A stretch of DNA of 64,000 bases, from NCBI RefSeq assembly GCF_016906535.1, contig NC_057373.1, forward strand, positions 3,100,001 through 3,164,000. Reading direction: 5' to 3'. The notes below the pieces were generated by a model that made no database searches, had not been told where the DNA came from, and saw nothing but the letters and a program-made list of their open reading frames with translations. The translations under genes were made by a program, and so were the position numbers. Shown here piece by piece: positions 46,212-57,711 of the stretch. Each line of letters starts with the position of its first letter. The first letter of the stretch is position 1. The stretch comes from Rhizoctonia solani. Lineage: Eukaryota > Basidiomycota > Agaricomycetes > Cantharellales > Ceratobasidiaceae.

Positions 46212-48361
46212 ATGTCAGATATCGAGAAGAGAGTCTCTCGTGACGATCATGAAACGACTAGCGCCTCGGTTGACCAGGCACCCACTGGGGTGGTTGGAAT
46301 ATACAAGAATACAATGACTCAGGTGGTTATGCTGGGATTTGTATGTTTTATGGGCCCCGTAAGTTACCTTTTGATTGCTTGGTGTAATTTGTGGTATTTA
46401 CTCTTCGGTAGGGACTGTTCAACGCGCTGAACGGATTGGGTGGTGGCGGACGAGTCGACCAAACGACATCTGCTAACGGAAACGCCGCTCTTTATTCAAC
46501 ATTTGCTGTTGGAGCTTTCTTCGCAGGGTGAGCCGAGTATTCTCAAGAGGTTCACATGCACCATTAACTCTGGGATTGATAGTTCCATTTGTAATAAGCT
46601 TGGCCCCCGGCTCACCCTGCTTATCGGGACAACTGGGTACTCTCTGTATATTGGGAGTTATCTGTAAGTCCCAGCTGGATCATATTGCCAGCTCTTTTCA
46701 ATTAAAGTTTTGGCAGTGCTACGAACATACATGACAATGCTGGCTGGTTCATTATTTTTGCTAGCGTTGGTAGTTTATCGCTCTACTCTCATCCAATAGC
46801 TAACCTATATTATACTAGGCTATCCTCGGTCTTTGCGCAGGTCTCCTATGGACGGCACAAGGCTCGCTGATGCTCGCGTATCCAACAGGTAAGAGTAGCG
46901 AGGTACTGCAATAGATTCAACGCCAATACTTTACGGATAGAATCCAACAAGGGTCTCTATATTTCTATTTTCTGGAGCATCTTCAACTTGGGAGCTGTCG
47001 TAGGCGCATCAGTCGCTTTGGGTCAAAACTTTCACAATACGGCCAATGCAGTGGGCAAGGGAACCTACGTATGAGATCTAATCCGTCACAAAATAAACCT
47101 GCTGACATCGTATAAAGATTGGATTCCTGATTTTGACCCTCATTGGAGTTGCTATTCCAATGTTCATGGCCGATCCAAAGACCATGTACCGTGCGGATGG
47201 CTCCAAGGTCACTGCTCCTCGCCAGCCGAGCTGGAAGACTGAAATAATGGGGTTATGGATCGCTCTCCGCACCGATCCTAGTATTCTATTGCTTTTCCCC
47301 ATGTTCTTAGCATCTGTGAGTAATACAACCAAGTACACTGAAGTCCTGCTGATTGAATACCGTGTGTATAGAACTGGTTCTGTAAGTTTTCATTCATTCC
47401 CGGAAACTGCATCAGCAGCTAAGCTCTAACCCTAGATACCTGGCAATTCAACGACTACAACGGTGCCCTGTTTAACAGTGAGTCTACCCAAACTTGATTC
47501 TGCATATATTCCTTAAACATTACTCGCTAGTTCGTACTCGTGCATTGAATAGTTTGGTCTATTGGATTTCGCAAATCTTTGGTTCCGTGGCTATCGGGCT
47601 CCTGTTGGATAGTGGACGGCTAGGGCGCCGCCTTCGTGCTTTCTTGGGATGGGCTCTTCTCTTCGCTATGGTTTTTGGCGTTCATATCTGGGGCTATTTC
47701 TACCAAAGGTATTATATCAACTTTGTGATATCGCCGACTGCACTAACATGCATCCCTCAGAGAATACACTCGCCCGCCCCCCGGGAGTCCAGAGCTCCCT
47801 CGTATGGATTTTAACGATCACGGCTACGCCGGAAAAGTCTGGCTCTACATCTTCTGCGGCTTGCTCGACGCAATGTGGCAGACTTACTCGTACTGGATGA
47901 TGGGAGCCATGAGTAACGATCCGGCTAAATTGGCTATCTTTTCAGGATTCTGTGAGTCTAGGCTAGGCACTCACACGGTTGTCGGCAATGAAACTTACCG
48001 TCTCTCGGCAGATAAATCGATTCAGTCCGCGGGTGCTGCCGGAATCTGGCGTGCAGATGGCATGAACGTTCCGTGAGCATACATGCACGTTCCAGACCTG
48101 AATCCTTTTACTAACCGATGGGCCAGATACATGAACATCTTCGTCTCGACCTGGGCCCTCCTAGCGGGTGGTCTCATTTTTGCTCTTCCCATGCTACATT
48201 ATCGCGTAAAGGATCACACCGAACTCGCCGATGAAGCACTGTACGTGTTGACTTTGTGCCTGCATCTCGCTAATGACTGACCCTTGATTCGCTCTGCCAG
48301 CGCGCGCATGGACGAGACTGGACGTGTCAAAGAAGTAGATGAAGTCGCGCATAAGAGCTAG
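46212..48361 (+). CDS. UNC93-like major facilitator superfamily protein
   Basis: About 480 residues from ATG 46212 (MSDIEKRVSRDDHETTSASV), with some ten to twelve membrane helices over many exons. Blocks include VVMLGFVCFMGPGLFNALNG, YSTFAVGAFFAGS, NKLGPRLTLLIGTTGYSLY, GLLWTAQGSLMLAYP, GLYISIFWSIFNLGAVVGAS, FLILTLIGVAIPMFMADP, NWFYTWQFNDYNGALFN and VYWISQIFGSVAIGLLLD, and the cytosolic tail ARMDETGRVKEVDEVAHKS with TAG at 48359-48361. The order and motifs match fungal UNC93-like (DUF895) MFS proteins. The transported substrate is unknown; the family name comes from an ion-channel regulator in nematodes. All introns seen are short GT-AG. Confidence 0.88.
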
Positions 48362-48803
48362 ACTTGTTTTGTCTCCTTATTTCTCATCTTGTTTGGCGGG
48401 TCTGAGAGAGTTTCTGATAATACCTAGCTAGTGGAATGATATGACGTACTTCTTTGACGATAAGACATCTATTTAAACCGCCTATCTTTGAGCGATATGT
48501 GTACCCGGTTTCAGCTCCGAGTGGATGACTGGTGTGTACAGTAAGTCTGCCCGCTAGAGGTTCGGCCCAGTTCGTGTTCTTAGCGCCCGATTGGCCACAC
48601 GATCACTGAAAAATCGGATAGGAATGCTACATATATTCGACCGGGCTACTATATATAAACTCAATAACTAAAACCAAGTCGTCCACGCATATATCGCACG
48701 AGCAATACATGCCCAAAAATTTCGCCCAGAACAAAAAAAAAAAAAAAAAGGAGAATTATTATAAAAACAACGGAAAGTTAATTTATACCGCGGTTGGAAA
48801 TAT
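48362..48803. other. Convergent intergenic spacer with A17 run
   Basis: It separates the 3' ends of the UNC93-like gene (plus) and the AT-hook gene (minus). A run of about 17 A lies at 48733-48749. Confidence 0.5.
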
Positions 48804-51394
48804 TTAAGTCTCAGAAGCCTTGTCTCCAGTATTCGGGGCCTTTCTTTTCCTTGTGGTCGGCCCGGCTGCAGGAGCAGGTTGGCCAGTCTCGGGTGGATGG
48901 TATACCGCATATTGCGAGGGCGGCTGACCCGACTGAGGCCCTGGATATCCATTGGCGGATACAGGAGGAGCACCACGCGGGGGAGGTGGGTATGGATTAT
49001 TTGGAGGAGGATAGGGGTGTCCAGGGGGTGGAGCGGGGTATCCTTGTGGAGGATATGGGGGATATTGGGGATATGGTGGCCCAGGCGGTGGTGCACCGTT
49101 TTCTCCAGGAGCTCCCGGAGCGGGGTTTTGTCCGGATCCTTGCGGAGGGTATGGTGGATAGTAGCCATATCCATAAGGGGGCATGTACCCATAAGGGTAA
49201 AATCCATAATATCCTTGTTCGGGCGGGCCTCCAGGAGGCGCAGGTGGATGATAGGGGCCGCCATGCGGGGGGTATGGAGGGGGATGTTGCGGAGGGTGAA
49301 GGTGGTGAGGTGGCATAGGCGGATGCAGTTGAGAGTGGTGTGACGGTTGCTGAGCACTTGATATATTGGACGTGGGTGTAGGCTGTTGGGCAGGAGCAGT
49401 AGTTTGCGCTGGGGTCTGAGCCTGAACCGCTGCTTTCCGCTGAGGTGTCTTTTGCTTCGATGCAGCTCTAGATTGAGCGCTTGCCCTAGGTTGGGCATTC
49501 CTGCCGTGAGCTTGTGACTCGGGCTGTTGAGAACCAGATGAATCCATTGTAGCTGAAGGTTGTGTACCGGTCGCCGATGCCAAGTCTGGGGATGTACTGA
49601 CAACCCCTGTAACTAGCGCGGGAGCAGGAGCGAGAAGTTGAGCGGACATGGGAGTCATGTTACTCGCCTCGGTTGGAGGGACCTCCGAGCTGGGCCCCGC
49701 CTGATTCTTGGGAAACGAAAACCCAGGAACTTCGCCCTGTGGTACAAGGTATGCCATTGGGGGTTGAGTACTGGTGCTGCTGCCGTCCGACCCCACAGGG
49801 TAAGGTATGGCGAGTACAAAGCCTGGAGGGATCTGGGGCAAGCCCGTAGGCCAGCTCAAGGGCTGTGGAGCCGGGGCTGGAGGGCTAGTTTCAGAGGCGG
49901 TGGAAATCTCATCGCGGCCCGTCTGAAAGGAAGAGTAATTAGAAAAATCCGCAAGTCAGCAAGCTTGTTCCAGGAAACCTCACCTGCTTGAACGGAGCGG
50001 CTAGCTCGCCTTTGCAAGTGACATTTGGTTTCATTCGCCCATCGCAAGTTAGCAGCCTGCAATCATGACATACGGCCGGACAGCGCGCTCGGGATAAACG
50101 CCCAGGGCACTCTTTGGAGCCGCACTTCATACAATGCCGAGTACGACGTGATCGCTTTGGTAAGCCCCCCTCCTCCTCTCCTTCTCCCTCTCCCTCTCCC
50201 TCTCCCTCGCCCTCTGCATCCATGTTGACATCTACATCTCCTGAAGTGGCCATTACAATCCCTAGAGATGCCCGATTAAACGCAGCCCGTTTTTGCGCAA
50301 CGCGTTTAGGGAATTCAGCTGAGAGGGTGGGGGGTAGAAGCGCACGGAAACGTTTCTCCCACGAGACGTAGTACACAGGGGAAGATAAATCAGGTTTGAG
50401 TGCTTTGGGCTTGGTTTCATCATTGCTAGTGCCTGCATCGGGATTTGAACCAGGTACTTGTACATACTTTGCTGCCTCTTCCGTTGCTGCAAAACATTGT
50501 GTGCATACGTAACGTCTACCAATGATCCAACATGGGCCATCCTCGTCTCGTATACCAAGGGGTGCATCCAACCAACCACCTCCTGCGGCGATAGCTAGGG
50601 GCTGGTGGCAAACCGGACAGCCAACCGAGGTTATGAACAACGGGTCCCAGTAAAGGAAGCGTCCAGGAGGGGCAGTGGCACCGCTATCAAAATATGCCGA
50701 ACGAGTAGCTAACCAGAAAGACTTGTAGATCGAATACTGTTCTGGGATTCCACGTGAGTCGAGACGAGTGCGAAGGAGTCCTACATGATTGTTGAATTGG
50801 GCGAGAATATGGGCAGGAACTGGTTCTTCAGCGTTATCATGATAGTCGCTATCTTCACTGTTATCAATACGACCTTCTTCGTCGGTGGCTTCATTGCGCA
50901 GGCGCGGGAGGCTCGCGGGCGTCGTCACATTGCGCGGGCGACCTCTGGGGCGCTTAGCTGGAGGGCCTGTGCTTACTTCCGATTTCCGAGGACGCCCAGG
51001 GCCACGCTTGAGCGGCAAAGTATTTGTTGAGTTGGGCGTATTGGGAGTATTGGAAGCTTCGGGAGCTGTTGTAGTGCGAGTATTGACCAGGTGTGGTGTA
51101 GGAACATTGAGGGTGCCGGCAGCAACCGGGGTAGAGTTCGATCTATCGGCGGTCTTGTTGTTCATTTGGGGAGATTCGACGGAGGCATTTGTTTGGAGAT
51201 TGGTGGGTTTAGTTGCCGGGCCCACAAAGGTTTGAGACCTTGTGGTAGCTGGTGTTGCTACAGATGAAGTAATATAAGATAAGATAATGATGATTTCAGC
51301 ATGTCCCAGTTGCTGACTCACTCTGAGCCTCTCTGGCCTTCCCCTTCCCTTCTGGCTTTGATTCCATACGCTCCTTCGCCTCCTGTGTACTCAT
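48804..51394 (-). CDS. AT-hook / zinc-ribbon nuclear protein, DUF6729-like, with Pro-Tyr-Gly-rich tail
   Basis: The start chosen is 51394 (MSTQEAKERMESKPEGKGK); an in-frame ATG at 51484 is possible. After one intron (GTGAGT...CTGTAG) the large exon (51250-49990) holds two AT-hooks (KRGPGRPRKSE and KRPRGRPRN), an acidic stretch, and a Cys-rich region (YWDPLFITSVGCPVCHQPL, then RRYVCTQCF) resembling DUF6729. A Glu-Gly run (about 50215-50175) precedes a second Cys cluster (HCMKCGSKECPG; RCPAVCHDCRLLTC). The last exon (49920-48804) encodes about 370 residues dominated by Pro, Tyr, Gly and Gln (PYPPQG-type repeats), ending NTGDKASET. AT-hooks imply binding to AT-rich DNA; the tail is prion-like and may support condensation. 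The overall role (chromatin or transcription) is inferred. Confidence 0.72.
50175..50213 (-). repeat. CCCTCT hexamer microsatellite encoding Glu-Gly repeat
   Basis: Tandem CTCCCT units in the coding region of the AT-hook gene give a Glu-Gly dipeptide run. Confidence 0.8.
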
Positions 51395-51806
51395 CAACGT
51401 TTCTGCTTGAGAAGGAGGTTGTACACAGATTGTGGAACCCCCAGCTTTTGCTAAATACATTCTCAGCACGGATCTGCGATTCAATAAACGAACCTTTTAT
51501 CCTCACCCTGGTTGAGCCCCTGTAAGCCGAACGTATGTTTGGTCTCTTCGAGCGCGCTCATATGACCATCCGTCAATGGAAGTCGTGTTCACAAATATGA
51601 AGATTTCTAATTGTGTTGGCACAGTGATAGTATACGTTGAAGGCGATAGACTCTCTGTTGGGAGTTGGTACGGGCACAAACAGTGGCGGAGATTTACAGA
51701 TTCCATACAATCAACAAACATACGGTCGGACCCCAGGCACCCGGATCGGTGTTTGCACAATATAATAAATTCAATTTGTGTTGGACTGGCACTCTTTTGC
51801 ATAAGA

Positions 51807-52692
51807 TCACTTGGGCGCGTCGGTGGGCTCCAGAGGTGGAGGGCCATCATCGTCCTCATCAGAGTCATCGGGAGCACCGCCCAGCGAAGTGGGGTCCAAG
51901 GCGCTCGCAGCATCGAGACCTGCCCCTGCCCCTCCTGCTCCACCGATCTGCGACATGAGCTTCTCCATATCCATACCGCCCATACCGCCCATACCGCCCA
52001 TACCACCCATACCACCGAGCCCGCCCATGCCCTCCATACCCTCCATGTCTAAGTCTTCCTTTTCTTCTTGCTCGTCCTCATCCGCCCACTGAGTTATTAT
52101 GTCAATTCAATTCCTTTGATCGAGGACATTTACACTATGATCTTACCTTGCTAAAGTCTGTACGGAGCCATTGCAGCCTAATCTTCTCCTTAGTAAGTCG
52201 TGGCCAGTACTCTGATTTGAGCTCCTTTTTACGCAATACAGCGACAAAGTGTCGGCTCGTTAGGCGTTTCACACATTCCTATGTGCCCAATATCACCCGT
52301 TAAAGACAGTCTCGCAAACTTAGCCCACCACGACCTACCTCAGGGACAATCTCGCTGAACAAATCGAGCTCAAAAGAATAGTCCTGTCGTGATTCACTAT
52401 ATCATGATCAGTCTCGGAAGAATTGCACTAGTTGGACCCAACAAGCATACCCAGGGGATTCGGTAGTACCCTCAAACGACAACTTGTTCGGTGTTAATTC
52501 ATACTTCAAAGAGTCCTCCTTGAGATCGGGGAGGTTAATGGTCAAGTAGATGATGTTCTGCAAAATGAATGCCCCATGATCAGTATAATACACTCATTAA
52601 ATTGCTGGTCACCATTAAATTCTCGCCTTAGACGAATCAGTTTCAGAACTGCGCTGAGCCCAAAGTACTTCGGGGCGTCTTGTGCCAGACAT
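51807..52692 (-). CDS. SBA1: p23/SBA1 Hsp90 co-chaperone
   Basis: Starts at 52692 with MSGTRRPEVLWAQRSSETDS, the classic p23 opening (PEVLWAQRSS). Exon 2 continues NIIYLTINLPDLKEDSLKYE and LTPNKLSFEGTTESPG (CS domain), then ESRQDYSFELDLFSEIVPE, KRLTSRHFVAVLRKKELKSE, YWPRLTKEKIRLQWLRTDF and SKWADEDEQ, which is the conserved C-terminal end of the CS fold. The tail is a Gly-Met repeat (GGMGGMGG, encoded by a 9-bp repeat at 51972-52016) and an acidic end, with TGA at 51807-51809. p23 stabilises the closed ATP-bound Hsp90 during client maturation. The first intron (52558-52626) can only be joined in frame with a GC donor; a GT donor downstream would include a stop codon. Confidence 0.93.
51972..52016 (-). 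repeat. 9-bp coding repeat in p23 tail
   Basis: Five tandem copies of a CATACCGCC-type unit encode Gly-Gly-Met repeats. Confidence 0.8.
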
Positions 52693-53244
52693 CTTCGAGG
52701 GTGGTGGTCAAAGGTACGCGCATCCATCGCACGCATCATAGGACTATTATATAACCCGCCACCACTGGGACTGGAATGTTCGAGATTAAACTTAAGCGCT
52801 GTCGTCCTTCTTTGTGTAGGATGCCTACCTGGAACATTGGGGAACAACGTTCGACGTTCGTATATGCTTTATCACGAAAACTGGATGTGGTTAATATTTC
52901 CCGTTCCAGTTTATTAATTGCACAATTCTATTAATGACCTATGCAAAGACTCAAAGCAAGTAGTAAAAATATAATATAGGTGTGTTGATACAAGTGTATG
53001 CATCCTTAAAATCTCCTTGGTGGAAGATTCTATTGCGAACACGATAACAACCCTTTCTGATATCCCCAATACTCAAGACTCTTCCTATATACTCGCAAAG
53101 ATCTTAGTGGTGCTTTTCTTTGGCCCAGTATGGCTACGCGGAGAATCTGCAGGATGCTCTATGTCCAATTACGCACAACACAATCATCAGAGATGAACCC
53201 GGCTTTTATCCATAATAAATCAGATATCTAATGTAGGAATCAAT
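52693..53244. other. Intergenic spacer between p23 and ATP11
   Basis: It contains the promoter of the p23 gene and the 3' flank of ATP11. No other features were recognised. Confidence 0.5.
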
Positions 53245-54217
53245 CTACAATTTGATACCAATGTCACTCAACTCTAACAGTCGCTCCCACTTAAATTCTT
53301 CCGGTCGTTCGTGGAAACACTTCAGCAACTCCTCTCGATCCTTCGCAGCCTCTCCGGTTCCGGGTAAGTAAAACTTTTGCATGGCTACGACCAAAGCCTG
53401 TGCTTCCTCTTGACCAAGTAACCACCTCCCATCACCAGACTGCGCGGGTGTGATCTCTCCGCGAAGTAGCGCGACGCCATGCGTAGAAGCAAGGTCGGTA
53501 TGAAACGTCAGAGCCAGATGGGGGGCGGCAAACGACTGGCGATGCTTGTATTCCTGCAGAGGAGTGAAAAGCAGAGTCATGATCGGTGGGTTCGACCCTG
53601 CGGACGCCGTCTGCTCCGTGGATTGAGAGCTAGGAAGCCCTAACTCATCGACCTTGGGGTTTGGCACGGTAGGACAGTGGTGCAACGCCCATTCGATGAA
53701 AAACATTTCGGTGCCACCTTCAGGCTCTTTCCCATCCTCTACTGATTTGACTCCTCTCGGTAGTGGGACGACGAATTGGCTGTATCGGCGTGCGGTTTCG
53801 ATTAATTGACTATACATCTCCAATGGGACGACTGCGCATAAAACTCCCTCTTTTCGTGCATGGTAAGCCGTCCAGAGAGCACCGAGTTGGGCTTGAGTGA
53901 GTGGTGGAGATGATGATAGGAGTTTTGGGAGGTTTATTATAGTATCGAGAGACTGTTCAAATACATTTAGAGGGTATTAGGATGAGCTAAACTCACAGCC
54001 ATACCTTGATAGGCGAACTATCCTTGCGTGTTTTCACAGCCGGAGCCGGAGGACTATTCCCCTGTGGTGCATGGTCGATGCCATTTCCTGTCTCCAAAGT
54101 CGGATTCTCGGCCCTTCGACGTATCCTTTCGGCCTCAAGCTCCCTACGTGCTCGCTCGCGCAACTCGTCGACTCCCGTGACTCCCATCCTGTTTAATATG
54201 GTTTGAATGATGTACAT
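53245..54217 (-). CDS. ATP11: ATP11, F1-ATPase assembly chaperone
   Basis: Two exons. The start is 54217 (MYIIQTILNRMGVTGVDEL) or the in-frame Met at 54187. Exon 1 carries a charged helix (ELRERARRELEAERIRRRAE) and ends KTRKDSSPIK; a GTATGG...GAACAG intron joins to SLDTIINLPKLLSS. Exon 2 has QLGALWTAYHARKEGVLCAV, SQLIETARRYSQFVVPLPRG, FFIEWALHHCPT, IMTLLFTPLQEYKHRQSFAA and LALTFHTDLASTHGVALLRG, ending LLELSDIGIKL with TAG at 53245-53247. These are the conserved blocks of the ATP11 family. The protein binds free F1 beta subunits in the mitochondrial matrix until they pair with alpha. Length (about 300) is normal. Confidence 0.92.
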
Positions 54218-54675
54218 GGCCCTAATTATCCCATTCGCTCACTCTTTGGCTCGTTTTTCTAGCTTATCTCCATATTTTTGAGTGATATTGTTTCTTTGAA
54301 GGCATACGTGAAACGCTCTATGAGGTTGGATTATTGGTAAGCATCTGGGGTGGATAAACCGAAGACGGAGATGGTTCATTTTGAAGGTCATAACACTTGT
54401 TACATAATCAGATGCTTAGCCAAACAGCTTGGTCCTGTCAAGTTGAGGCATGAAGGTCCACTTCAGACCCGCGACCAAAGGTATGATATAGGAGAAACTG
54501 GATTCATTTTGCTACTTTTTGCTATATATTCAGCATTTTATTATTAAAAATATATGCGCCGAAAGTCCCGGTGAATCGTATCCCCTTGGATGTATTATGG
54601 AGCACAGATTAGATAGCTCAAGTATACAATAAATAAAGGTTCAGTCTTCACATCGCACTGAATACTAAATATTTC
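54218..54675. other. Intergenic spacer
   Basis: AT-rich sequence between ATP11 and the DUF6593 gene; nothing recognised. Confidence 0.5.
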
Positions 54676-55519
54676 TTAACATCCACCACCCGAGGCCACT
54701 GCACTACTCGCAGAACTCGAACTTGCGGCAGCAGCACTACTCCTGTCTTGTGACTTTTTCGCAGCGATCACCCATGTCACTTTAGTTAGTCAGACAGTCA
54801 GACAATCAGCTAGTTGGAGCTGTATAAGATAAAATTTCCGCTCACCAACAAGAATATCCGTTAGGTGGGTCGCGTTAGGGGAGATATCTAGCGTGGCCTT
54901 TTTGCCCGTAAATGCTGAAGATAGCTTCTTGTGATTATACGTTGCGATAGGCGAACCATCGTTAGTGGAAACACACTGGAGCAAACAGTGAGTCGCAAAA
55001 GACACTTGTGATTTATTACATAACGTACATGTAACTTTGATTTATCTTTCCATTTTAGTCCCTCACCATTAGCAGTAGTGAAAATTCGAGATCTAGAATT
55101 AAACGCGCAGCGATTAGCCTATTGGTTCTCACCTCAGTAACTGTAATTTGCCCTACGTTGATAACTTTCCAGCAGACGGAAACACGTCGCTGACGGAAGC
55201 AGTCTCGCCGTTCATCGTAAGATCATCCCCAAACATACCCCACCTGACTGTCGCTAATACTTGTCCGTTCCGTGTAACTCTAGTTGTGCTGGGGCCAAGT
55301 CTGAAGGGCGTCGATACCTTTATACGAAAGCTCTCACTTAGTTTTGAGATACACAGTGGCTGGAGCTTAAATAGCCTACCTCGTACGCAACGTTTCCGTT
55401 GGCATCTGTAAGTGTCGTATTTCTAGGCGAACTCCTGGATACAGTAAGTCTACCAAGAAATAGACAGGTCAATCTCGTATAGATAGCAGCTGACAAGAAC
55501 CGGGTACCGACGTGGTCAT
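54676..55519 (-). CDS. DUF6593 domain protein
   Basis: Small gene of about 200 residues in five exons. The DUF6593 pattern is clear: RSSPRNTTLTDANGNVAYEV, then ESFRIKVSTPFRLGPSTTRV, NGQVLATVRWGMFGDDLTMN, FPSAGKLSTSRIFTTANGEG, LKWKDKSK, CVSTNDGSPIATYNHKKLSS and LDISPNATHLTDILV, and a Ser/Ala tail ending ASGGGC with TAA at 54676-54678. The N-terminus is less certain: ATG 55519 spliced with a GTCGGT donor gives MTTLTVSRSSPRNTT, which fits the family, and a TATA box lies 55 bp upstream. DUF6593 proteins are numerous in Agaricomycetes and of unknown function; the fold may bind lipid or act as a small soluble beta-rich protein (inference). Confidence 0.75.
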
Positions 55520-55574
55520 TATACAAAACTGAAGAGCTCGCAGAGGGGTGATAGTGAGATTATCAAACTCAAGC

Positions 55575-55583
55575 TATTATATA
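55575..55583 (-). promoter_or_regulatory. TATA box of the DUF6593 gene
   Basis: TATATAATA on the minus strand lies about 55-65 bp upstream of the proposed ATG at 55519. Confidence 0.45.
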
Positions 55584-56675
55584 CACCTCGTTTAAAGACT
55601 ATCCGGGCTGACCTGTGTAGAGCTCCAGTGTGGCTCCCAAACCTGCTCGGTCAACTCGGTGTGGCTTTCCTCTATGACGAAATGTTAGAACCAGTCAAGT
55701 GGAGTAGAAATGATTTGTATCTTACCCTTCCTCGGGCGGCTGTATCGCCTTGGATAACGGTGGAGCGGGGTCAGCGCTAACAATTCACCAGATCTACATT
55801 GAGCGTAATTTACTATTTGATTAATTTGTTGCATCTGCTATAGGTAGCTCATGAGGCCAATTCTTCTTCTGCACCCAATTACAAAACGGTATTTATATCG
55901 TCAATGCGAATAATTGACGTTATTTTATTGTGCATATATGCACTGGTACGATAGTAATAACCGTGACAAATGTTGGTACGGGTCGCATGACCGCCTAACC
56001 AGCCGCGCAAGGTTGTAGATCATTGATGCAATCATCGACCAGTGTTAGCCAAACAGGAAAGTAGCCCCGCATTATGATACGTCACTCTCATTTATCCTTT
56101 TTCGACGAAGCAACCTATACTGATGGATTGTCCATGTATATCAGCATCCACGAGACAGAGGTGACGTTTTGTACTGCCGCCATCAATCCTACTCGTGGAG
56201 TGTAGGGTAGGTTCAAGTACAAACTTGTTCGTTAGGCACAAAAGATGCAAACACATCTCATTTAAGATCTACATGTCATATACAATGGCAAATCAAGGTA
56301 CACTGATGCGTGCAATGAACCCTTATCTTGCCGTATTTCATCGTTTTCACTCCTGAATATCGCTAGAAAAACAAAATCTACGCGTGATGAATTATATATA
56401 TATGCACGATTAGGATTTACCCAATTTGGTGGAAGAATATGGGCGTGCCATGATATGTCATCGATAAACGAAGGTGGGCCTGAAGGTCCAATCAAGTGTG
56501 TAACGCCAGTTTAAGCATGTGCAATGGATTCATTTCGGTTGAGTAAGAGTACACAGAACGCAAGGAGATTTACTCGTGATGGTACAGGAAGAAGGTAAAG
56601 ATACAGTATGCGTAAGCCGGAATTCCATTTGTGTTGGCTGAGCTAACGGCCCAGCCCAATACTTCCATAATTCGA
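55584..56675. other. Intergenic region, no gene recognised
   Basis: Intron-like signals and short frames occur at 55600-55790 but could not be joined to a gene. The rest is AT-rich without features. Confidence 0.45.
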
Positions 56676-57367
56676 TCAGAGGAGGTCATGCGCACGGTCA
56701 GCCAGACGATTGTAGACCGGTTTACTGGGGTCGACAATAGGAGTAGGCGAAGGAGTAGTTGTAGTTGTATTCACTGTGGCCTGCGCATTTGAGTTGTGGT
56801 TAGCGTCAATATTGCCAAGTAGCTGCCTCCGACTCTCAGAATTCAACACCACTCTCCCTCTCGCATCCACCCAGGCTTAAGGCTCTATGAGCGCGAAGAA
56901 CGAAATGATGGATATGAAGCAAACAAATGATGAACAAAACCATACACTTACCCGATCCGAGCCTTCACCCTGACTCAAGATGGTGCCCAAATCGCCCTCA
57001 ACGCCGCGGCGGGTCTTGAAACGGTGCTTCCATTCACTGACGTTATCACCAGGCTTGTGCGCCTCCCATGCGGGTGTGATAGTACCAAATGACTTGGCAG
57101 CATCATGGGTCTGCGACTTTTGTGCGAGGAAATAACCACCGGTCGCTGTGATGGCGAGCATAATAGCCGCCAGCTATAGGACTCAGTGAGCATACACGCA
57201 ATTCTCGAGTCGTTCTCGCGGCACTCACAGGGTAGAGTTGAGGATCACGCTTTGCGAAGCGGTTGAGAGCGGATCCAGGAGCCTAAACAAGCAGCATAAG
57301 GTCAATAGTCTGAAACCCAACTGTGAAGACACGATAGACGCACACCACGGGGGGGTAGAGACGACAT
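56676..57367 (-). CDS. Small single-pass, probably mitochondrial, membrane protein
   Basis: Four exons, about 165 residues. It starts at 57367 (MSSLPPRG), then APGSALNRFAKRDPQLYP and LAAIMLAITATGGYFLAQKS, one membrane segment, and a soluble part (SFGTITPAWEAHKPGDNV, then EWKHRFKTRRGVEGDLGTIL). The last exon has a Thr-rich stretch and ends YNRLADRAHDLL with TGA at 56676-56678. The RDPQLYPL...GYFLA segment resembles B12D/NDUFA4-type small proteins of the inner membrane, but the soluble tail is longer than in those. The join into the last exon is uncertain. Mitochondrial location is inferred. Confidence 0.62.
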
Positions 57368-57711
57368 TTTCGATGTTTAAGTTGAGAGTGTTAAGAGTGT
57401 TCAAATGGTAAGGGAAGTGAGATTTCTGGTATCAAGACTGCACGTATTTATACCCGTTGGTTGCGCCATAATCTCACTGGATAGTTAGATGGAGCAACTG
57501 GTTCTGCGTTTGGCGAATGTGGAGCCTGGACTGGTGACATCATTTTAATTCAGTTGCAGCCTTCTATAACCAAAGATCAAGACCGTATGTAATGATACCA
57601 TAATCAGTGATCGAAACGAATCCGATGGCCAGCCAAGTAGCATGCAAAGATCGTGAATATATGCGCATTTGAATATACATGATTAATCTGTGCTTATATA
57701 GCTACGTCATT
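57368..57711. other. Intergenic spacer
   Basis: Promoter of the small membrane-protein gene and 3' flank of the PSD gene; nothing further recognised. Confidence 0.5.

Noticed and set aside
48668..49603. 311-codon frame on the minus strand at the AT-hook gene tail
   Set aside because: Shadow of the Pro-Tyr-Gly tail in another frame (His/Leu/Pro-rich); the other frame continues an in-frame spliced gene.
50440..50475. tRNA T-loop-like string (reverse complement of GGTTCAAATCC)
   Set aside because: It lies inside the coding exon of the AT-hook protein (reading VPGSNPDAG) and no tRNA stems or A-box surround it.
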